Shown: piece after piece, positions 1 through 9,585 of the stretch
How positions within the stretch are numbered: the stretch's first letter is position 1
How the letters are laid out: each line of letters starts with the position of its first letter
Assembly (NCBI GenBank): GCA_030063045.1
Contig: JAQSEB010000004.1
Location: 434,001-498,000, forward strand
Direction: 5' to 3'
Source of the DNA: Pratylenchus scribneri
Lineage: Eukaryota > Nematoda > Chromadorea > Rhabditida > Pratylenchidae
DNA length: 64,000 nucleotides
Translations under genes and position numbers: made by a program
The notes under the pieces: model-generated
The model's database searches: none
Seen by the model: only the letters and a program-made list of their open reading frames with translations
What the model was told of the DNA's origin: nothing

Positions 1-1178
1 TCTCGACCATTTCCGAATTTTTGCCTTTCATTCTCGACCATTCCCCGGCACTATTCTATGTATTTATTCTCGACTATTCCCGCCTTTTACTTTTCATTCT
101 CAATAATTCTTGAAATTTTCTTTAATCTGGCAAATTTCCGGCATTTTATACTTCATTATTGTTAATTCTCAGCATTTCATCAATTTTCAGCTTCTATAAT
201 AAATTCTTGAGAATTCCCGGCTTTTCCTCTTCATTCTAGTTTGAATTTGATCCCAATCTAAATATAATCTTCCTTCCTATCAGGGATGGGTTCGATGTTT
301 CGATTTTTTCGTTTCGATGTCGATTTTCGGTCATTTTTGGCCTCGAAATTTCGTTTTTCGGTTTCGAAAAATTTGTTGACCCATCGAAATTTCGTTTTTC
401 GGTTTCGAAAAATTTTTTGACCCATCGAAATTTCGTTTTTCGGTTTCGAAAAATTTGTTGACCCATCGAAATTTCGTTTTTCGGTTTCGAAAAATTTTTT
501 GACCCTCCGAAATTTCGATTTCGATTTTTTATTTTGGACCATCGAACCCATCCCTGCTTCCTATTCCCGGGTTTTCCTTTTCATTTCTGGCATTTCTTAT
601 CTTATTCCTCATTTTTCTATTAATTAACAGCTTTTTAAAACAAATCCCGATAAATTTCAATCAATATTACTTATACTTATCAAATTTAATTCATATGGCC
701 TTATCCCACATTCCTAAGTATTCTAACTTATTCATGGGTTTAATTTTACATTATTCCAATGAATTCAATGTTTAAGGGACTTCATTCTCGACAATTCCAG
801 GCATTTTATATACCAATCTCATCCATTCCTGGCTTTTTACCATTCATTCTCGACCTTTCCCGGCTTTTTGCCTTTCATTCTCGACCATTCCCGGCTTTTT
901 ACCTTCCATTTTCGACCATTCCCAGCATTTTTGAAAATTACCTTCTTTTCCTCTTCATCTTGAATTCATTCATGCCCATTCCTATTCTTCCTTCCTATTT
1001 TTGGGATTTCCTTCTCAATCCAAGCATTTCTTATCGACTTTTTAAACTGAATACCAATAAATTTCATTCAATATTATCATATTTAACTTATTAATTAATG
1101 GCTTTATCTCTCATTCAAAGCTATTCTAACCTGGTTTTCTTTTTCCATTATTCCAATGAATTAAATGTTTAGGGGAGC
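1..1178. repeat. Degenerate tandem duplication, about 400-bp units with internal short repeats
   Basis: Two diverged copies of the same segment lie head to tail. The stretch around 557-778 (CTTCCTAT, ... , ATTCCAATGAATTCAATG) matches 991-1177 (CTTCCTAT, ... , ATTCCAATGAATTAAATG) in the same order. The sequences before them (about 220-280 and 945-998) also match. Inside each unit is a degenerate 25-32-bp repeat around the core TTCTCGACCATTCCCGGC. No coding signal was found. A GC-rich patch able to fold on itself lies at about 1174-1216, directly after the second unit. Confidence 0.7.
281..556. mobile_element. hAT-like MITE, 276 bp, with 8-bp target-site duplication
   Basis: The ends form a 17-bp terminal inverted repeat: CAGGGATGGGTTCGATG at the left and CATCGAACCCATCCCTG at the right. 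It is flanked by a perfect 8-bp direct repeat, CTTCCTAT, at 273-280 and 557-564. The interior is about four copies of a 41-bp unit with core CGAAATTTCGTTTTTCGG. There is no coding capacity. An 8-bp duplication and CAGGG ends are the known signature of hAT transposons. The neighbouring tandem unit has a single CTTCCTAT at 991-998 with no insertion, which is the expected empty site. Confidence 0.88.
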
Positions 1179-1924
1179 GCCCGGTCGCCGCTGCGCGGCT
1201 CCCGGCCGCTCCCATTGGTTCAAAAATTACCATTTTTAACTCATTTCGATATTTTCTATCCAAATTAGGAAATTATCACAATAATTCCATATCATTTTAC
1301 AATTATTTACAAATTTTCGCATAAATTCTTTATTTTTTAAATATTTCTTTACTAATATTCCATTAATAATTAAAAATTTTCTCATTTAATTATTTTTCAA
1401 AATGTTTATTTCTATTCTAAAAATATTTCCTTTTCTTTATTTCTTTATACTTCTTGTCTATAAACTATTTTTCTTTATTCCTTCACTACATCATTTAATT
1501 CTGGACAAAAAATCCAAAATTTAAAAAAAACAAAACGCCAATGGAAAAAAATTTCAAAGTTGCATTTATTGCGGATTAGTATATTTAATGTTTTGGCCGG
1601 TTCTGTTTTGGTATCTTCTGATTGTCCTATGGCCTTGATTGAACAAGGTCCCAATCTATTCTTTAGGGTCGGTTTAAAATAGATTTAATCGGTTTGAACC
1701 AAAGTTATGGCCAATTAAAATTTCAGATTTTAAGCAGGTTTAACATTTTTTTAAACAAATCAATTCTGATCAGAATTAACATTATCCCAACTTGACCGTG
1801 CCTAATCATCAAATGAACCTAAAATATTCCTCTAGGATACTACCAAAATGAGATATGGTATGTGGTCATTCACTTTTAAAATGTCTGACACTATACTATT
1901 TTTGGTCAATTTAAATAGAATCAG
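1179..1924. other. AT-rich intergenic stretch, no gene recognised
   Basis: Very AT-rich with no convincing exon. The stretch at about 1800-1930, including TATTTTTGGTCAATTTAAA, resembles a segment at about 19400-19500 inside the girdin gene (TATTTTTGGTAAATTTAAA). A dispersed repeat therefore probably reaches into the 3' end of the neighbouring gene. Confidence 0.5.
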
Positions 1925-3073
1925 TCAAAAATAAGCAGAATCAGCTAATACCTCTGTCCACGGCTTATCGCCAATGATTTTCTCATCGACAAAGTCCAGT
2001 GCCTGCTCGATGGATGTGAGCATTAGGACGGAATGCCGTTTCAGGATGGCCTCCAACAGATTACATGTCCGAATCCTGTCCGGCAAATCCACCTTCAATG
2101 CTTTGTCACTCCATTCATGACGGCCTAAGAAAACGACCACCAATTTGGAGGCCTTCCTCGCAGCGAAATATGCAATTTCGAGGAATGAGGTGGCATTGAT
2201 TGTGCCCGGGTCCAGGACAAAGAGGAAAATGCGCGAATTCTCCTTGGCCCTTTGCTCCTCTCGAATCATATTTTCACTCCAAACTGGCCTTTGAGGATCA
2301 TAATAGCTGATGGATCGCTTTTTCAGGTATGGGATCACAATGTCGCTTCTGAAAAATTCAAATTATTATTTTTAATGCCATTTCAATTTAATTCGTCATT
2401 TCCTTCCCCAATAGCTTAAATTTAGATTCCATTCCATTTATCATTTCCTTCCCAAAATTTTAAGGCTTAAAAAATTCCCAATTTGGAATATTCCCTAAAT
2501 CTTTTTCCTCTCTTTTCATTTTTTTCTTTCTAATCCAATCCCATCATTTTTGCCTAGGCCAATTCAAATTCAATTTGTGGGTGGGATATTTCCCTTTGGC
2601 ATTTGTGCCCGCCAGAGATTTCTAACATTTTTATTTTGCCTGAATTTGATTGGGTGGGGGGGGGGGGGGACACGAAATTACGCCCCCGCACTTTTTTGAG
2701 TCAATTTTTCGCCTTTTTTGCCTTCTTCTTCAATTCGGCACTCCTCTTTTTTTTGCTATTCTTGAAGGCAAAAATGGCTTTTCAAGTGGAAAAAATTGGA
2801 CAACCCCTCCGGAGAAAATGACTTCCCCTAGCAAAGGGGCAAATATGGGAAGAAAAGGGAGAATAGAGCGGAAAGAAATTTGTGTGCCCCAAATAGCCGG
2901 GCGCAGGACAAATTTAGCCTAGGCCATTTTTGTCCGCGGATTCTTCATACCCACCTCCAACAGGTATTTCCGCATGAGCCACCCAAGAAAACGTCATAAA
3001 TTGGCTCTTTCGGCTCTGCTGGAAATCCACCGCCGCCCTCCTCAAGCAGTGCACCCGAAATTCGCCTTCCCAT
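1925..3073 (-). CDS. Nucleoside 2-deoxyribosyltransferase-like protein (two exons)
   Basis: Exons complement(2955..3073) and complement(1925..2348), joined in phase 2 across GT-AG, give 180 aa. The start is the ATG at 3071-3073. The first exon carries VFLGGSCGNTCWR at about residues 28-40. The second continues with a Rossmann-like core: DIVIPYLKK, SYYDPQ, then RIFLFVLDPGT and KLVVVFLG. The order (glycine loop after the first strand, then YxxPQ, then a hydrophobic strand) matches the nucleoside 2-deoxyribosyltransferase-like superfamily, whose enzymes cleave or transfer on the N-glycosidic bond. I infer the fold; activity is not shown. The last residues after PWTE (about 1960) run into repeat-like DNA, and a GT follows that codon, so the true C-terminus may lie in an exon I could not find. 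Confidence 0.72.
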
Positions 3074-6000
3074 CGAGTTATTATTTTGTTGTTGTTGAAT
3101 TCTCATTTTAATGGGGGAAAAAGTGCAAAAAAGTCAACAAGTCGCCGAGAAAAGCAATGGCATTCCAAAAGTAGGCGATGAAAAATTGGATAGATTAGTG
3201 TGGAAAATGGATAGATGGATGGAGTCGTCCTCTTCTCCTCCTCTGCTTTGCGCTGCAATGCAACTGAAAATGGGCAAAAAGGGGGAAAATTAATTGGCCT
3301 CCGGGGCTGTTGCTGTGGGGGAACGAAAAAAGTGGGAATCATGAGGGAGGGAGGAAGGTAACATGAATTTAATAAAAAATGGATAGCCTCCCATTGAATT
3401 GTCGCCAAAAAGATGAATGGGAAAAGGATGAGTAGGCCAATAAAAGTGGAAAAGGGCCACCGAACCATTAAAAACGGACAAAAGGATTGGTTTGTTGTTT
3501 ATGTGGCCATGGCCATCATATGAGTACAATGTGAAGGGGAAAAGGGGGAGAAGGTGGTTGACACTTGACACGGAATGAATGGGTGAATGTGAAGGTGGCA
3601 GCGAAGGTGCAAATCATTCATTCATTCTCGCGCCCCCAATTGAAGGTTGATCAAATCAAACGATCAGAACCATTAAAAATTGGGCGTTTTCTGCTGATGA
3701 TTTTTGGGTTTATTTTTTTGAGAAGATTGATGTCAGAATGGAATGAGGAATTTAAGACAAAAAAACTTTGACATTTTAGTGCTTTTTCCAAGGATTAAAT
3801 TTTAATGCCAGAGGTCGGCCAAAATAGTCACGAAAAGTCATAAAAATGGGAAGAAATGATGAAAAGAGGAAATGAAAGAGAAAATGGCAATAATAATAAA
3901 GGCCATTTTTGTTATTTTTTGAATATTGGCTTCTGTTTTGACTCAAGGATTTTTTAGTTTGACATTTTATAAATTTTCAAATTAAAAAAGGTGATGATGA
4001 GGGCTTGAGGGGAAAATATTTTCATAAAGGGGAAAAGGAAGGGGAATGATGTGAATGCCGAATTCCATTGAAAATGACATTGGCATTTGGTAAATGACAA
4101 TTCCGGGTAAAATGTTAGGTGAGGCCATTTTGTCATAGTATCGGATGAAATTATCCTCTGACCATTGATAGGATATTGGCCATTAAAAAGCGAAGGAAAT
4201 ATTAAAATATTATTATTGTAAATATTTGTAAATGATGACTGAACTGAAAATGATGGCAAAGGGCACAAAAATGCCGGGGAGGGGGAAAGGGAAGGAAGGA
4301 AGAAGGGGGAAATGGGCGGTGGCCAACCATCAGCTTTTGTCTCCGGTTATTCCCGGGAAGAACATGATTGGGCCCATTCATTCAAATTAATTCGCCTGTG
4401 CCGACGAAAGGCGAACAAATATGACGTACAATTACGTCGAATGAAAATGGCCTCAAAAGCTGCTGCCAGTGGCGATTGCTTGCCGACCACAGCCTCTTGG
4501 CCCAACTCTGCTGAGTGTGGCGAATTTATCCGGCACAGGGAGAAAAAGGACTTGGTTGGTTTGTGCGGCTGACATTTTTGACTGAAAAGGAAAGAAAAAA
4601 AGGGAAAAAGAGAGGGAATGGGCCAGAGAAATATATTCATTGGAATTGGCCAATGTTGGCAAGGACATAGGCAAAATGGCAATGGCCACGGGGGCTGTGG
4701 GAAAAGTGGAAAAAAATGCCGAGGCGGCGCGGCGGAAATGCCAGCCCCTTTTTGCTGCCAGCCGATATATGAAAGAGAGGGACCGGCTGGCAGTGTTATT
4801 TAGAGGGGAGAGGAGGAAAAGACCAAGAAAATGTTGGCGACAGAAAATGAACAAACAAAAGAAGAAAAAAATGGGAGGGGAAAACGTCACAATGGAATGG
4901 AAAATATGGACTGCGTGATGTTATAGTGGAAAATGAGGGGAATTGGGAAAAAGAATTGGGAAGAAAATAAAGCCGAAAAGAGTGGAATTGGCAATATTGG
5001 CTGGAAATGGAAAGCAGAGGCCAGAGAACGAAGAATGGAAGACAGGAGGAAGAAAAGCCATTGGCCAATTTTGTTGCCAATGAATGAATGAGAATGGTCC
5101 ATGGCCAAAAAATGGAAAGAGGTGAGAATTACCTCTTTTAGGGAATGGGGGATTTGTTACTGATTTAAATAAAAATGAATTTTGATAAAATTGATAAGGA
5201 AGAAAATGGGGGAACATAAATTTGTCAAGGGAGGCCGGGGCCAATCTATTTATTTATTTATTTTGTACCAAATTTGAGTCAAGAAGATTGGCCGTAAACT
5301 AAAAATGATGATAGTGTCGAATGATCAGTGGGGACACAAACATTCGAGAAAAGGGAGGAAAGGCGGATTTGATTGGAAAATGAGGAAAAAATGAGAGAAG
5401 GGATTATTTTTTGAAGGCGGATTATTTTGGACGACAATTTGGGTTTGCAGCAAAAGAAGGGGACTATAAACGTAAATAGTAAATAAAATATTTAAATAGT
5501 AAATCAAATAAATAAATAAAAAATGATCAAAAAGGGCATTTGATTTAAAATAGGAAAATGTGAGGCAGCAAATTTGCTGCCTGCAAAAGAAGCCATTTTC
5601 CAAACATTTTCCAATATATTTTGCTAATATTTGCCTTTATGATAAATTTGGGGCGAAAGGGGAAAAATGGGGAGCAGAGATTTGAATAAATCATCAAATC
5701 AAAATTCACAAAAAAAATATTCTGCTTTGATCTTTGGCCAAAAGTCAACAAAAATCTAATTCCACATTTTGTTTGCCATCGGCACATGTCTCCATCCCCA
5801 ATGGCCAAAAGGGCACAAAAGTGATCAAAAAATGAGAAGGGATTTAAATTTGAGAAAGGGAAGGGAATGTGGCCAATGACCACAAATGGACTAAAGGCGT
5901 TCCAATTTGATGCTATTAGTCAAATTCATTCGCCCCTTTTCCATCTATTTCCTCATTCCCCCTCCTCCGGCTGCCACTTTAATAGTTTTGCCATTTCTGT

Positions 6001-7400
6001 CTGCTGCGCAAATAAAAACAGCAAAGGGAATATTTGAAAGGGGGAATATGGATGGAGTGGGCTTTTGGCTATATTTGCAAATGGTGGATGGATGGATGAT
6101 GAGATGATGGAATGGAATGCGAATCTCGCGTGGGGAAGTGTCCGAAAATGGGCGCAAAAAAGTGGAGGCGAATGTGGATGGGAGGGGGGGGGGGGAATAA
6201 TCCCTTGGCCCCCTCCCTCTCGACCGGCTGCTTTCCACCCTTATTTGGGCCAATACAAAATGACGCCATTTATATTTGTGGTTTCAAATTGCCCAGCCCC
6301 CCAATGGTGGCGGTGGTGGCGACATTCTCGAGATACCAATTTGTTGGTAAAAGCAAAGGAAAAGGAGGAATGTTGGGCGGTCGCCGAATGAATGCTAATA
6401 ATAAATAATGACTAACTTTTCGCGGCATCAAAAAGGGAAGAAATTTATTTGAAAAATATGTGCAAATTTTTTGATGATGAAAATTTGGCCAACAAAATGG
6501 GGAAGGGAAGGAATTTGTCAAATGGCCAAATGCAGAATAATGGGAAAAGGCGAAATTGGCAAAAGTTAAACGACTTCTAGAGGCAAAGAAATAAATGGGC
6601 CCAACTGATTTTTAAGAGCTCAAACTTCTTGGGCATTGGCACTAAAAAGAATTTTTATAATCCCTTCGGGAATTTGGGAGGAAAAGTGAATAGAAAGATG
6701 GAGGGGATTATTGGGGAAAAGCCGATGTGGCATTGGCATTTTGGTGGGGTTGACATGGGAATGAAAGGAAGGGGGGGAGAGAAATTGATTTTGCTGGAAT
6801 TGTAAGGGAGAGGGACACCCAATGATGATGACGACAACGATGAAGATGATGATGAGATGGAGGAAGAGGAAGAATGAGGAGGAGGAAAATTAGGGTGAGG
6901 GGGGAAAACATTCACGTCAGATAATGAGATTTTAAGAAGTGGTGGTGGTTGGTTTTGTGGGTTTGCCTTCCTCCTCCACTGGGGTGCCTGCCTTTTTGCC
7001 TTCATCGGTCGTAATTACGTCTTCGTTTGCCCAGCCCTCAGTGTTGAGTTGGTCGATATGTGGATTTTGGAACAATAAATAAATGTGGAGGGGAGGGGGA
7101 GGGATGAGGCAGCTGTCACTAAAGTCCGATTCAATCCATTCAATTTGTCCTAGATCTTTCTCCAACCCATTCCATTCTCATATTTTTATTCCAAAAGTCC
7201 TAAAAACCAGTCAGAGTTTTCATAAAATCCTAAAATTTAGTCATAATTCTGTCAACAATAAATACAATCTGGGGAAGGGGCAGCTGCCATTAATTCTATA
7301 TGTACCGGATATTCCTCTAATCAAATCCATTCTCATTTTTGTATACCAAAAATTCCAAAAAAATCACTCAGAGTTTTCATAAAAATCCAAAAAAGCAGTC
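3074..7400. other. Intergenic region, no gene recognised
   Basis: Over 4 kb rich in G and A on the + strand with no supported exon. Many open frames on both strands are low-complexity and lack matching splice sites. G homopolymers lie at 2656-2669 (inside the gene intron just before) and 6184-6195. One stretch on the - strand (about 6955-7110) reads as an acidic peptide with a stop. It could be a terminal exon of an unrecognised - strand gene, but nothing confirms this. Confidence 0.4.
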
Positions 7401-7421
7401 ATAATTCTGTCAAAATGGATC

Positions 7422-8154
7422 ATGCAACAACAAAAAACAATAGCACTATTCAAAAATGGCCATCCTGTGCCAACTTACCAAGAGCTGGTCTTGCTTTTGG
7501 TTCCCCAATTCGGCCTGCCACTCTCGGAGTGGTTCGTTTTTCCCATTTTTGATGTCAAATCATATAAAATTGCAGCCTTTGACTCGTTAAATGACCATTT
7601 CTGGCCCGGCGAATTTGGCCTGGACCCTGGGCCAACATTCCCCTTCCTGGGCATTTTATCATTATCGATCACCAAATTATCGCAACGGATGGCCTTGCCG
7701 AATGTTCGCCGATCGTTTTGATGTTCATTTTTCCAATATTCAACTCATTTTTTATTCATATTTTTAGTGTGATCGCATTCTTTACAACAAAGATTTTTCG
7801 GTGACCCCAATTTACAGAAATGTGCCAACAGGAGTGCCGGCACATCGAACGTAAAATTGTGACAAAATCCAAAAATATTTAATTTTTATTTAATTTATAG
7901 AAATTTTTCATATAATCAACAAGTTGGCTATTGGTTATTTGATTATGATTATTTGTGAGGAAAAATTTATTAATGTAAATTGTAAATTAATTCCATTCAA
8001 AATTAGGCATGAATTACCGCCAAAGCCCCTGTTCAGTGTGTTTGACCCATTCGATGGGCCGTACAGGAATTGGAATAAATATGGCAATAAATGGATGGAT
8101 GAAACCTACAATCGAAATTGTTATTACCACAATAAAAGGCATTATTTTATGTAA
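7422..8154 (+). CDS. Hypothetical multi-exon gene, 5' part unresolved
   Basis: The firm part is a pair of exons, 7768..7850 and 8007..8154. An acceptor TTTTTAG precedes 7768, a GTAAAA donor follows 7850 and an AG precedes 8007. The phases agree (phase 2, the split codon reads Thr). Together they encode a Tyr/Asn/Arg-rich C-terminus beginning CDRILYNKDF and ending with RHYFM and a stop. The upstream exon is uncertain. Between 7422 and 7740 two + frames and two - frames look coding-like, and a strong GTAAGT donor on the - strand sits at about 7477. I do not recognise the protein. A secreted, tyrosine-rich product would fit the composition, but I see no clear signal peptide. Confidence 0.35.
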
Positions 8155-8350
8155 TTTCCTTTTTAATATATGAATGAATTTTTTTTATTTGCTAATTATG
8201 ATGAATTATTTTCGAGTGAGGACTTTTCAATTTTTTTGATATTTTTTGGCCAAAATGAAATGTGAACATTAAGCCGAAATTACCAAATTTTAGAAAATTA
8301 CAAATAATTAAATGTATTTCTTATAAATACTTTCTTTTTAATTTCTTCAA

Positions 8351-9135
8351 TAAATTCCGCTCTTAATTTAATTGAGAACATTTTTTTATTAAATAAATTT
8401 GGAAAATTAGAACAAAATATAAAGCATCACCCTAACCCTGGTTTCACAATGTGCGGGAAAACGCGGCGATTTTTGTTACCTTCTATTGCCATTCTCTCCA
8501 AAGTTATGTACTGATTATGTATCTATCGCAGCGGGTTCCATAAAAACGCAGTGTTTTGTAGAGAAAAAGAGCAGTTCTAACGGGGAAGTAGAAGGGGGAG
8601 TAGAACTGCTCTTTTTCTCTATAAAACACTGCGTTTTTATGGAACCCGCTGCGATAGATACATAATCAGTACATAACATTGGAGAGAATGGCGATAGAAG
8701 GTAACAAAAATCGCCGCGTTTTCCCGCTCCATTGTGATTCCAGGGTAAGGCGATGCGGGGCTCCGGCTCCCTCCAAAATTATTCACCGCAACTCCGCAGA
8801 GCGGTGACCAAACACTCATAAAAGGGCGCTGGATTTGGGTAGCTACATGGTGGCTACGGAGGCTACAAGATGGCTACGGTTACGGAGGCAACGGTGGCTA
8901 CAAGATGGCTACTCAGGATGGCTACAGTTGAGGGATGTGTACCTCCCCAATCGTCCCTTCATTTGGAGGGACTTATATTGACATGGAAGGGAAAAATTTT
9001 GTATGGGAAGCACACAGAGGAAGAAATAGGCGCATTCCTTCTCATATCCCTTCATATCTTTTTTATGTCTGTGTCTCTTCACTCATCATTCTATTTTATG
9101 CATCTCTCTTTGTCTGCAGCTGCACCCATCTAATA
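8351..9135. repeat. Interspersed repeat, copy 1 (interrupted by a MITE)
   Basis: This copy matches 62905-63325 over its length: AATTTCTTCAATAAATTCCG at the left, then GGCGATGCGGGGCTCCGG, CCGCAACTCCGCAGAGCGGT, TGGCTACAAGATGGCTAC and GGAAGCACACAGAGG, in the same order and strand. The copy here is longer because a 310-bp MITE is nested at 8436-8745. A short GGCTAC-based tandem expansion at about 8840-8930 adds more length. No long conserved frame is shared, so it looks like a non-autonomous element. The superfamily is not assignable by eye. Confidence 0.8.
8436..8745. mobile_element. Palindromic MITE nested in interspersed repeat (Tourist-like, TAA target)
   Basis: The two halves are near-perfect inverted copies: the left half (8436-8572) begins CCCTGG and the right half (8603-8745) ends CCAGGG. 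They share the arm GCGGGAAAACGCGGCGATTT in inverted form and meet at a short loop around 8575-8600. TAA sits on both sides (8433-8435 and 8746-8748). A 3-bp TAA duplication is typical of PIF/Harbinger (Tourist) elements. A TA duplication (Tc1/mariner-type) is the alternative if the terminal A/T is counted as element. The paralogous repeat at 63 kb lacks the insertion. Confidence 0.85.
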
Positions 9136-9585
9136 ATATGAATTAATTCCTTTAATCTTATTACCAATCTTTTATAAATTATTAATTTAATTACTTTTAA
9201 GTAATAATTGTAATGTTAAAAACACATTCTCAGAATAAAACTCTAAATTTTTAGAATGAATGGCAAATAAATCCGAATATTTATCAACCTTTAACCATCG
9301 ATCAATTCTCAATTTAATAATTTGAATTCTTTAATTCAACATTATTTTGGACAAGATTAATTCGGCATCAAATATTTGATTTTTTTATTCGCATCAAAAA
9401 TAATTCACATGGAAATCTGCATTTTTTAATATTTAATTTGAAAAAAGGCAATGAGAAGTTTTTGGAGGGAATAAAGTAATAATAGGATTATTTGGACGAA
9501 AGGAGACTAAAATGTGATTTAATATTCATTTTTTTTGATCATCAAAAAATGAAATCCTCAATGCTTTTCATTTGCCAATGCCGCA
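9136..9585. other. AT-rich intergenic stretch downstream of girdin gene
   Basis: Very AT-rich spacer between the interspersed repeat and the stop codon of the girdin gene on the - strand. It will contain that gene's 3' UTR. No further exon was seen. Confidence 0.5.
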
